From Chitinophagales bacterium (GTDB lineage Bacteria > Bacteroidota > Bacteroidia > Chitinophagales > Chitinophagaceae): a stretch of 17,130 nucleotides of DNA. Under the pieces are notes generated by a model. That model was not told the origin of the DNA and ran no database searches. It saw only the letters and a list, made by a program, of their open reading frames with translations. The stretch spans positions 1 to 17,130 of the forward strand of contig JANXYS010000274.1 in NCBI GenBank assembly GCA_025355935.1. The letters run 5' to 3'. Numbering within the stretch: position 1 is the stretch's first letter; each line of letters opens with the position of its first letter. Position numbers and translations under genes: made by a program. Of this stretch, positions 5,891 to 12,193 are shown piece by piece.

Positions 5891-7420
5891 ATGGCTATTT
5901 TTGATAATATACTCCCAAAATCAGTATTAAATGCTTTAAACCTCCCGGTTAGTAATGCCCGGAAACAGCAGATCAACGTACTAAAAAAATTACTTCGAAA
6001 AGCAAGGTTCACTCAATTCGGGCAACTTTATAAATTTGACGAAATATTGTTGAGTCGTCATCCGGGGAAAAAATTCCAGAAGCTAGTTCCCACTTATAAT
6101 TATAGCAAAATTTATAATGAATGGTGGTATAAAACCATGGAAGGAATTCCTGATGTTTGCTGGCCCGGGGTGATAAAATATTTTGCCCTAAGCAGTGGTA
6201 CCAGTGAAGCGTCCAGTAAATATATTCCAATTACTAAGGACCTGATTCGAAGCAACACTATTACAAGTTTTAAACAGTTGATGAGCCTCACGAAATACGA
6301 AAATGTTCCAAAGAGTGCATTAGGAAAAGGTTGGCTTATGTTAGGAGGAAGTACCCAATTAAAGAAAGGGCCAACATATTATGCCGGTGATCTGAGTGGA
6401 ATACAACAGAAGAACATCCCTTTTTGGTTCCTTGGTCTTGGATTATACAAGCCAGGTAAGAAGATCGCCCGGCAACAAGATTGGTCGAAGAAATTGGAAG
6501 AGGTAGTTGAGAATGCGCCTAACTGGGATATCGGCTTTATTGTCGGGGTTCCCGCCTGGTTGCAACTTTGTCTTGAACAAGTTATAGAAAGATATAAGCT
6601 CAATAATATACATGAAATATGGCCTAATCTCGCTTTTTATGTGCATGGCGGAGTTGCAATGGAACCTTACAAAAAGGGCTTTGATAAATTGTTGGGTAAG
6701 CCGCTTACATATATAGAAACCTATCTCGCCAGTGAAGGTTTCCTTGCATACCAGAGCCGTCAGGAAACACGCGGGATGCAGCTTTCACTTAACAATAATA
6801 TCTTTTTCGAATTTGTACCTTTTGATGAAAGTAATTTTGACAGCGAAGGCAACATGAATGAGGATCCCGAAGTATTTATGATTCATGAAGTGGAAGAAAA
6901 CAGGGATTACGCTATCCTGATTAGTACGAATGCCGGTGCGTGGAGGTATGCAATCGGCGATACAATAAGATTTACTGATAAGGAGCGAAATGAAATTATA
7001 ATTACAGGCAGAACAAAACACTTCCTTAGTCTTGTAGGCGAACACCTAAGCGTGGACAACATGAATTGTGCAATTGACTTAGCTTCCGGGGAATTAAACA
7101 TTTCAATACCGGAATTTACTGTAGCCGGGGTTCCTCACGGTAGCTTCTTTGCTCATGAGTGGTATGTTGCTACGGATGACAAAGTCGATGCTAAACTTCT
7201 CGCAAATGTTATTGACGAGAAAATTAAAAGCCTTAATGACGATTACGAGGTAGAACGTAATCACGCTTTGAAAGCTGTAACTGTAAATGTACTACCTGAA
7301 TCGATGTTCATGGATTTCATGCATTCAAAAGGTAAAGTAGGCGGTCAGCACAAATTTCCAAGGGTGCTAAAAGGAAAAATGCTGGACGAGTGGAAAGTCT
7401 TCTTAGCTCAACATGCTTAG
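5891..7420 (+). CDS. GH3 auxin-responsive promoter family protein (acyl-acid amido synthetase-like)
   Basis: Cytoplasmic member of the ANL adenylating superfamily, GH3 branch. Plant GH3 enzymes adenylate a carboxylic acid (indole-acetate, jasmonate) and transfer it to an amino acid; the acyl substrate of this bacterial protein is unknown. From ATG 5891 it is 509 residues. The motifs in order are ATP-loop SSGTS at 101-105, YLASEG at 278-283 (plant YxxSE), YAIGDTIRF at 353-361 and GRTKHF at 373-378 before the mobile C-terminal domain. GGQHKFPRV at 484-492 is comparable to the plant QFKTPR end motif. All core motifs look intact, so an active enzyme is likely. It leads a cluster with a LysE-type exporter 28 bp downstream. 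The TTG at 5867 would add eight residues but overlaps the promoter. Confidence 0.93.
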   Translation: MAIFDNILPKSVLNALNLPVSNARKQQINVLKKLLRKARFTQFGQLYKFDEILLSRHPGKKFQKLVPTYNYSKIYNEWWYKTMEGIPDVCWPGVIKYFALSSGTSEASSKYIPITKDLIRSNTITSFKQLMSLTKYENVPKSALGKGWLMLGGSTQLKKGPTYYAGDLSGIQQKNIPFWFLGLGLYKPGKKIARQQDWSKKLEEVVENAPNWDIGFIVGVPAWLQLCLEQVIERYKLNNIHEIWPNLAFYVHGGVAMEPYKKGFDKLLGKPLTYIETYLASEGFLAYQSRQETRGMQLSLNNNIFFEFVPFDESNFDSEGNMNEDPEVFMIHEVEENRDYAILISTNAGAWRYAIGDTIRFTDKERNEIIITGRTKHFLSLVGEHLSVDNMNCAIDLASGELNISIPEFTVAGVPHGSFFAHEWYVATDDKVDAKLLANVIDEKIKSLNDDYEVERNHALKAVTVNVLPESMFMDFMHSKGKVGGQHKFPRVLKGKMLDEWKVFLAQHA

Positions 7421-7448
7421 AAGCAAAAATGATACTAAATAATAGTGA

Positions 7449-8084
7449 ATGACGGAAGCCATCCTTTCTGGTTTATTGCTCGGTCTGGCCTTGGTATTCT
7501 CAGTTGGCCCGGTCATCTTTACTATAATTAAGCTTAGAATAAATTACGGCTTATCGGGCGCATTTTACTTTATTTCAGGAGTTTGGTTAAGTGACATATT
7601 ATGGGTCATAACAGCAAATCTTTTTGGAGGCCTGCTGGGGGACCTTATTGTGTATAAAAAATTAATTGGGACCGCGGGTGGTTTATTTCTTTCTGGAATT
7701 GGAATTTATTACTTATTCTTTAAAAGATATCATAGCAAGGCCGAACTCGATGAAGGAATTACCATCACGAACTCAACCCATGCAAAATTATTTTTAACTG
7801 GTTTTCTCATCAATACTTTAAATCCCGGGGTAATTGCTCTGTGGCTTGCAGCTGCCACTAAGTCGTTGGACAATACTTTCGAAGAAAGGATTGTAACCTT
7901 CTCTATATGCCTCGCAGCAAATATTGGTGCAGATTTTTTTAAAATAAACCTTGCAGGCAAACTCAGCAAAAAACTTACTGATAAAAATATTAAGATTATA
8001 AATAAGATATCAGGTTTACTTTTCCTGATATTCGGGTTAGCGCTTCTGGGCGGGGTAGTGTTTTCAATTCTTCACCATAAATAG
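7449..8084 (+). CDS. LysE/RhtB-family amino-acid exporter
   Basis: Inner-membrane permease of the LysE superfamily, which exports amino acids and related compounds. The 211 residues and about six hydrophobic helices match the family. Visible marks are the N-terminal GLLLGLALVFSVGPVIFT (9-25), corresponding to the G-x3-G...PGP signature though with V in place of the first P, and NTLNPGVIALW (122-132), the second conserved Asn-Pro motif. A charged loop (92-113) separates the two halves. The gene starts 28 bp after the GH3 stop with no terminator between and ends 5 bp before the next gene, so it is probably co-transcribed. Exported substrate unknown; the neighbour suggests an amino acid or amino-acid conjugate (inference). 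Confidence 0.9.
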   Translation: MTEAILSGLLLGLALVFSVGPVIFTIIKLRINYGLSGAFYFISGVWLSDILWVITANLFGGLLGDLIVYKKLIGTAGGLFLSGIGIYYLFFKRYHSKAELDEGITITNSTHAKLFLTGFLINTLNPGVIALWLAAATKSLDNTFEERIVTFSICLAANIGADFFKINLAGKLSKKLTDKNIKIINKISGLLFLIFGLALLGGVVFSILHHK

Positions 8085-8089
8085 AAGTT

Positions 8090-8641
8090 ATGATACGCCT
8101 CATTCTATCGGTCTTTTTATTTTGCTACATAAATTTAGTATCCGCGCAGTCATCAGATTTTATTATCCTAAAGAAAAATAACAAAAGTATAAGGACATTT
8201 TTTGCGGGAAGCAATATCAGTTTCATTACTACAAGAGGCGCCTTCCGTGATGGCAAAATTATCATGATTAAAAACGACAGTATTTTTATACAGGAATTTC
8301 TTGTTCAAAAAATCCCGACTACTATCGGAACATACATTCTTGATACCGCCGGAAGTTTTCGGTATGCATACAATTATAATGAGATCAAAATGTTTGCGGC
8401 ATCAGGGCAAAAAAAGTTTAACGTTGCTGGGAGCGGTGCTGCGCTGCTAGGAGGAGGTATCCTTCTTACCCTCTCCAGTGGCGTGGTCTATCTTGCAGAC
8501 CGTAAAAAATTTAGCCCGGCTTTGATGGCAAGTTCTGCAGCACTGGCAGTTGCAGGATATTTTATGAGCGGAACAGGCACAAAGGGAATTGTAGTCGGAA
8601 AAAAACATTACCATCTCCAGTATATGTCAGTTTCACATTAG
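8090..8641 (+). CDS. Exported protein of unknown function with two C-terminal hydrophobic segments
   Basis: I do not recognise a domain. The 183 residues begin with a clear signal peptide, MIRLILSVFLFCYINLVSA, with likely cleavage before Q20. The mature part has a beta-rich region (about 25-105) with repeated short strands around a RGAFRDGKI turn. Two hydrophobic stretches rich in G and A follow at about 112-135 and 143-160, separated by ADRKKFSP, then a short polar tail. This layout resembles small Bacteroidota envelope proteins. It starts 5 bp after LysE and is the last gene of the GH3 cluster; no terminator follows. Whether it functions with GH3 and LysE is unknown. Confidence 0.75.
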   Translation: MIRLILSVFLFCYINLVSAQSSDFIILKKNNKSIRTFFAGSNISFITTRGAFRDGKIIMIKNDSIFIQEFLVQKIPTTIGTYILDTAGSFRYAYNYNEIKMFAASGQKKFNVAGSGAALLGGGILLTLSSGVVYLADRKKFSPALMASSAALAVAGYFMSGTGTKGIVVGKKHYHLQYMSVSH

Positions 8642-8761
8642 CTTACTCCAGCGCGCACACTAACCGATTTGATGTTATACATTTGACGGATACGAATATC
8701 TCCCACCCGGCTAATCTTGGTTAGAGGAAATCTTCGTTTCTTTATCAGACAGAAGACATTT

Positions 8762-9658
8762 ATGAGTTTAAATTACCGAAGCAGATGGAACCTTATTAAG
8801 AAAATCTTCTTCATCATCTTCCTCATCCATACGGGATGGTTTCTTGTGTTTTTATTTCAAAAGTTTAATGAGGTTGATTTTGTCGTTTCCAATCTTAGAT
8901 CAAAAGTTTTACTAGTTTGTACGTTGTTAACGTTGATTTTCCTGTGTTATTATTTTTGGTTAAGAAAGCTCCCTGTAGTTAATAAGATAGGCGTTGCTGT
9001 AAAAGAGACCTTCTTCATCTGTTATATTTCCTCCTTTCTATACCTGTTGGCGGGCATTGTTATCAATCCACCTCTCACAATCACACAATTGGCAAATTTG
9101 CTAGGTGGAAACAAGCTTAAAAGGAATTATATTTCTATCAATGAAATGGGACCAAATATAAAGCTGGCAGTTATTGCCGCTGAGGATCAACTATTCCCTG
9201 ATCACGACGGCTTTGATGTGAAAGCTATAAAAAAAGCTTTAAAATTCAACAACCGACACCCGGATAGACAACGTGGCGGGAGCACTATCAGCCAGCAAAC
9301 GGCAAAGAATGTTTTCTTGTGGCAGGGGGGCGGCTTCTTCAGGAAAGGGCTCGAGGTTTACTTCACTTTTAGCATAGAAAAATTTTGGACAAAAAAAACC
9401 ATACTCGAGAGGTATCTGAATATAGCAGAAATGGGGCGTGGTATTTTTGGAGTTCAGGCTGCTTCTAAAGCTTACTTCAATAAAAACGCTAAAGATCTTT
9501 CCCGTAGTGAAGCGACTATGATCGCAGCATGCTTACGTAATCCAAAAGTTTTTACCGTTAAGCCTTTGAGCAGAAATGTAGCCTACTTATCAAATATAAT
9601 TTCAAGACAGATGAGCAACCTGGGTGCCGACCCCGATATCGCTGCACTTCTTCGGTAA
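8762..9658 (+). CDS. mtgA: Monofunctional peptidoglycan glycosyltransferase (GT51)
   Basis: Membrane enzyme that polymerises lipid II into glycan strands. The GT51 motifs are complete: AAEDQLFPDHDGFD (139-152) with catalytic Glu141, QRGGSTISQQTAKN (170-183), KKTILERYLNIAEMG (211-225) with the second conserved Glu217, and AYFNKNAKDLSRSEATMIAA (237-256). There is no transpeptidase domain. From ATG 8762 it is 298 residues, longer than the usual about 240. The extra length is N-terminal and very hydrophobic: three likely membrane segments at about 13-33, 49-67 and 83-101, where typical MtgA has one. An alternative TTG at 8717 adds 15 residues without family support. Its stop is 5 bp from the opposing NadR-like gene. 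Confidence 0.93.
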   Translation: MSLNYRSRWNLIKKIFFIIFLIHTGWFLVFLFQKFNEVDFVVSNLRSKVLLVCTLLTLIFLCYYFWLRKLPVVNKIGVAVKETFFICYISSFLYLLAGIVINPPLTITQLANLLGGNKLKRNYISINEMGPNIKLAVIAAEDQLFPDHDGFDVKAIKKALKFNNRHPDRQRGGSTISQQTAKNVFLWQGGGFFRKGLEVYFTFSIEKFWTKKTILERYLNIAEMGRGIFGVQAASKAYFNKNAKDLSRSEATMIAACLRNPKVFTVKPLSRNVAYLSNIISRQMSNLGADPDIAALLR

Positions 9659-9663
9659 TATTA

Positions 9664-10212
9664 TTAAACTGCTGCAATTATTCGGGTCACTGATTCAACC
9701 GCGGAAGCTACACGCTCATTCCCGGCTCCCCTGACGATTGCCCAGGGAATATGTTGATTGACAAGTAAATCTTTATAATGATTAAAAAGCCTTTCGCGGG
9801 TACTTAAATCCGGATACTCCCTAAGTTCATCCTTTATCCATGGCAAATCTGTATTGCACAACAGGTATCCATCATACTTACGTTCTGCTATCGCAGATAA
9901 AATACGGTTGTCGCAGCGATCAAATACGTATTCGCTCCATACCTTAATGACGTAGAGATCTGTGTCTATAAACAGTGCTGGCGGGGTCTGCTGCAAAGCT
10001 TCAATAGAACGAATGCCTTCTTCCTCATTATTTATCTGTCCGACCGCAATTTTATAAAGATCGTCGAACGCATATGCAGTGCCATTTTCTAATAAAAATT
10101 CGCGGGCATACTCCTTCACCCAAAGACTTTGAAAATGATTGGCAAGATCTATGCATAATGTGCTCTTTCCCGTACTCTCAGGGCCGATCACAACGATTCT
10201 CTTAGGAGACAT
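9664..10212 (-). CDS. NadR-like AAA family ATPase / nicotinamide riboside kinase
   Basis: Cytoplasmic P-loop kinase resembling the C-terminal ribosylnicotinamide kinase domain of NadR, which phosphorylates nicotinamide riboside to NMN. Walker A is GPESTGKS (10-17), the acidic strand FIDTD (81-85) serves as Walker-B-like, and CNTDLPWIKDELREYP (119-134) matches the conserved NadR kinase stretch. At 182 residues it has only this domain: the DNA-binding and NMN-adenylyltransferase parts of E. coli NadR are absent. It overlaps the end of pnuC by 11 nt, strongly implying coupled expression. Together they would import and trap nicotinamide riboside; adenylylation to NAD must come from an enzyme elsewhere. 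Confidence 0.9.
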   Translation of the reverse strand: MSPKRIVVIGPESTGKSTLCIDLANHFQSLWVKEYAREFLLENGTAYAFDDLYKIAVGQINNEEEGIRSIEALQQTPPALFIDTDLYVIKVWSEYVFDRCDNRILSAIAERKYDGYLLCNTDLPWIKDELREYPDLSTRERLFNHYKDLLVNQHIPWAIVRGAGNERVASAVESVTRIIAAV

Positions 10213-10834
10213 ATTTAACTGATTTTTCCCGGTTCACCCATTCCAATAAACCTGCAATAGCCATGATTAATAAAACGAAATAATATACACTTGTAAAGAC
10301 ATAGTGTTTCACGAAGTAGAGAGGAATAGAGGCAATATTGGTAGCGATCCACCAATACCAGCTTTCGACCTTTTTCTTTGTCATCAGCCACATACCCGTA
10401 AAAGCTGTCGCGCTGGCAAAGGCATCAGCCCAGGGGATAACTGTGCCGAAAAACTTTTTAAAATAGGTAAGTGTAATAAAAATCACAACGTAAAAAGTCA
10501 TGAAAAATAATATGTGTGTGATCCATTCTTTTCTTGACGCTTTGGTAATATGCAATATAACTTCATCCTTAACATTCTTTCGTGTCCACATATACCAACC
10601 GAGAATGCTCATTACTGTATAATACATATTTACGCTAGCCTCACCAAATAAGTTCCCTGAAACGCTGATGTAAATGTATATAATGGTGTTTAGCAGACCG
10701 GTAGGGTAAACTAATACATTTTCTTTTCGACTATACCAAACACTGATGATGCCTGAAAATACAGCAAGGTATTCATACCACTTTGTTAGCACCAAGTCAT
10801 GTAAAAAGGAGTGGTATATATCAGGCAGGCTCAA
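10202..10834 (-). CDS. pnuC: Nicotinamide riboside transporter PnuC
   Basis: Inner-membrane facilitator for nicotinamide riboside. The 210 residues carry about seven hydrophobic helices. PnuC features are WYSRKENVLVYPTGLLNT (33-50), YYTVMSILGWYMW (71-83) and WYWWIATNIASIPLYFVK (159-176). The start is TTG at 10832-10834: no in-frame ATG exists between the upstream stop and residue 70, and homologues of this group begin near this point. The TTG follows a run of nine A, so a slippage or sequencing error could hide a different start. The 11-nt overlap with the NadR-like kinase supports nicotinamide riboside rather than thiamine or riboflavin as substrate. A terminator-like hairpin lies 47 bp upstream. 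Confidence 0.93.
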   Translation of the reverse strand: MSLPDIYHSFLHDLVLTKWYEYLAVFSGIISVWYSRKENVLVYPTGLLNTIIYIYISVSGNLFGEASVNMYYTVMSILGWYMWTRKNVKDEVILHITKASRKEWITHILFFMTFYVVIFITLTYFKKFFGTVIPWADAFASATAFTGMWLMTKKKVESWYWWIATNIASIPLYFVKHYVFTSVYYFVLLIMAIAGLLEWVNREKSVKYVS

Positions 10835-10880
10835 GTTTTTTTTTGCGAAAATACCGGAATGTTTTTAATTGAAAAGTATC

Positions 10881-10910
10881 AAAAAAAAACCTGTTTCAAC
10901 TATTACAGGT
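10881..10910 (-). terminator. Terminator-like hairpin in the pnuC leader (possible attenuator)
   Basis: On the minus strand a 6-bp stem (ACCTGT with ACAGGT, arms 10905-10910 and 10889-10894) with a 10-nt loop is followed by nine T residues (10889-10881). It sits between pnuC and the divergent DoxX gene, where no upstream minus-strand gene needs terminating. A six-codon frame (10923-10903, MYVFYL) ends with its TAA reaching into the hairpin. Leader attenuation of pnuC is one reading; ending of antisense transcripts from the DoxX side is another. Confidence 0.45.
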
Positions 10911-10941
10911 AGAACACGTACATTGATTTATAATTTAACCA

Positions 10942-11316
10942 ATGAAAGTGTTCAAAAAAATAAGCTTTGTTTTACTTGTATTGTTGTATACCGTTGCGGG
11001 GATTAACCATTTTGTGCATCCAAATGGATATTATAGTATTATACCTCCGTATCTTCCGCATCCCCATATAATTAATATCCTTGCGGGAGTTGCAGAATTA
11101 TTGGCTGCTGTCTTACTCTTGATTCCTCAGACTCGAAAGATCGGCAGTTATTTTATTATTGTCATGTTGATTGCTTTTATTCCGGCGCATGTATATATGA
11201 TACAAAAAGGAGGCTGCATGGGAGCTGAAATTTGTATTCCTGCCTGGGGAGCCTGGCTGCGTTTATTTCCGCTGCAATTTATTTTGATACTATGGGCATG
11301 GTGGCACAGGAAATAA
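10942..11316 (+). CDS. DoxX-like small membrane protein
   Basis: A 124-residue inner-membrane protein with four hydrophobic helices, of the DoxX/MauE-like family; members are linked to redox or quinone-related processes, but no precise function can be assigned. Family features are the N-terminal helix followed by AGINHFVHPNGYYSIIPPYLPHP (19-41), a GxxEL-type helix AGVAELLAAVLLLIPQTRKIG (48-68), and a final W-rich helix. Two cysteines, C92 and C97, lie in the loop before the last helix and might form a disulfide. The gene is alone, divergent from pnuC and convergent with nfu, whose terminator starts immediately after the stop codon. Confidence 0.85.
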   Translation: MKVFKKISFVLLVLLYTVAGINHFVHPNGYYSIIPPYLPHPHIINILAGVAELLAAVLLLIPQTRKIGSYFIIVMLIAFIPAHVYMIQKGGCMGAEICIPAWGAWLRLFPLQFILILWAWWHRK

Positions 11317-11338
11317 AAAAACCGCACTCAAAATGCGG
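11314..11338 (-). terminator. Terminator of the Nfu gene
   Basis: On the minus strand CCGCA (11338-11334) pairs with TGCGG (11326-11322) around a 7-nt loop, followed by a run of seven T and TAT. The T-run overlaps the stop codon of the convergent DoxX gene. There is no T-run on the plus strand, so it mainly serves nfu. Confidence 0.7.
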
Positions 11339-11363
11339 CTTAATATTGAAAAAAACTTTTTTC

Positions 11364-11963
11364 TTATTCTGCTTCAGCAACAACTTCTTTCACCTCGGGA
11401 ATCATTCTTTTCATCATTCCTTCAATTCCAGCTTTCAGTGTTATTGTAGAAGACGGACATCCGCTGCAGCTGCCCTGCATAGCGAGATTTACTGTTCCAT
11501 TCTCGTAACTTTTAAATTGAATAGCTCCACCATCCATTTCCACGGCAGGCTTAACGTAATTTTCCAGCAGTTCCTTAATACGTTTTACCACATCATCATC
11601 ATCTGCACTCACCTCGTTGGTACTTTCACTTTTCATAGAGGCAACTTCGTCATCGTTTACTACAGCCTTACCTTCTTCCAGGTACTCTTTTAAAAATTGC
11701 TTGATTGTTGGAATTACATCCTGCCAATCATCAGTACCGGCTGTTTTTGTAAGAGTAATAAAGTTACTTGCTATGAACACTGATTTTATAAATGGGAAAG
11801 TAAAGAGTTGCTGGGCAAGAGGCGAAGGTTTAGCGCTTAATTCATCCGGAAAGTCTATACTCTTGCCCGGGTATAATAATTTGTTTGCAACAAATTTCAT
11901 TGTTTCCGGGTTAGGAGTCATTTCTGTATAAATACTGATAACGGGGTTGCCTGTTTTGATCAT
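11364..11963 (-). CDS. Nfu-type iron-sulfur cluster scaffold/carrier protein
   Basis: Cytoplasmic carrier that receives an Fe-S cluster and passes it to target proteins. The 199 residues hold two domains: an N-terminal Nfu_N domain (about 9-95, starting YTEMTPNPETMKF and including the FPF-IKSVFI strand) and a C-terminal NifU-like domain (about 122-195). The latter has the cluster-binding C166-x-x-C169 in GSCSGCPSS and the preceding EMDGGAIQF. An acidic linker of about 25 residues joins them. This is the layout of mitochondrial NFU1 and bacterial Nfu rather than NifU, which has an IscU domain. It is monocistronic with its own -7 box and terminator. Confidence 0.93.
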   Translation of the reverse strand: MIKTGNPVISIYTEMTPNPETMKFVANKLLYPGKSIDFPDELSAKPSPLAQQLFTFPFIKSVFIASNFITLTKTAGTDDWQDVIPTIKQFLKEYLEEGKAVVNDDEVASMKSESTNEVSADDDDVVKRIKELLENYVKPAVEMDGGAIQFKSYENGTVNLAMQGSCSGCPSSTITLKAGIEGMMKRMIPEVKEVVAEAE

Positions 11964-11984
11964 TTTAATCGAATTTATTAACTA

Positions 11985-11992
11985 CAAAAATA
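11985..11992 (-). promoter_or_regulatory. nfu promoter, -7 box TATTTTTG
   Basis: On the minus strand this is an exact TAnnTTTG match, 21 bp before the nfu ATG, predicting a leader of about 15 nt. No good -33 element is seen at the usual spacing. Confidence 0.55.
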
Positions 11993-12023
11993 GTTTATGT
12001 TGAGTAAATAAATAGCGCAATAT

Positions 12024-12181
12024 GCTCACTTGGAGATATTTTAACCCTTTATTTCTTATCTCGAAACAAACTTCTATGGTAAAGGACAGCCTTATTGAGC
12101 CAACTCAGGGATGATAGGGTTATTGTCTAAAAGTCAAATTAATGATAGAGCATAATTGTCTGCAAGCTCATTTGGAGAGAT
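12024..12181. repeat. Imperfect 16-bp direct repeat in the nfu-pcrA gap
   Basis: GCTCACTTGGAGATAT (12024-12039) and GCTCATTTGGAGAGAT (12166-12181) match at 13-14 of 16 positions depending on alignment and flank 126 bp of non-coding DNA. Neither copy looks like an insertion-sequence end. It may be chance or a paired binding site. The enclosed DNA has no open frame of note. Confidence 0.3.
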
Positions 12182-12193
12182 AAAAAATCTTTT

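Noticed and set aside
8676..8720. Promoter for mtgA around TTTGACGG and TAATCTTG
   Set aside because: The two elements are about 26 bp apart, too far for the Bacteroidota spacing, and the -7 box has a mismatch.
11232..11931. Plus-strand frames of 153 and 104 codons
   Set aside because: They overlap the DoxX end and run antisense through Nfu, whose CxxC domain is certain.
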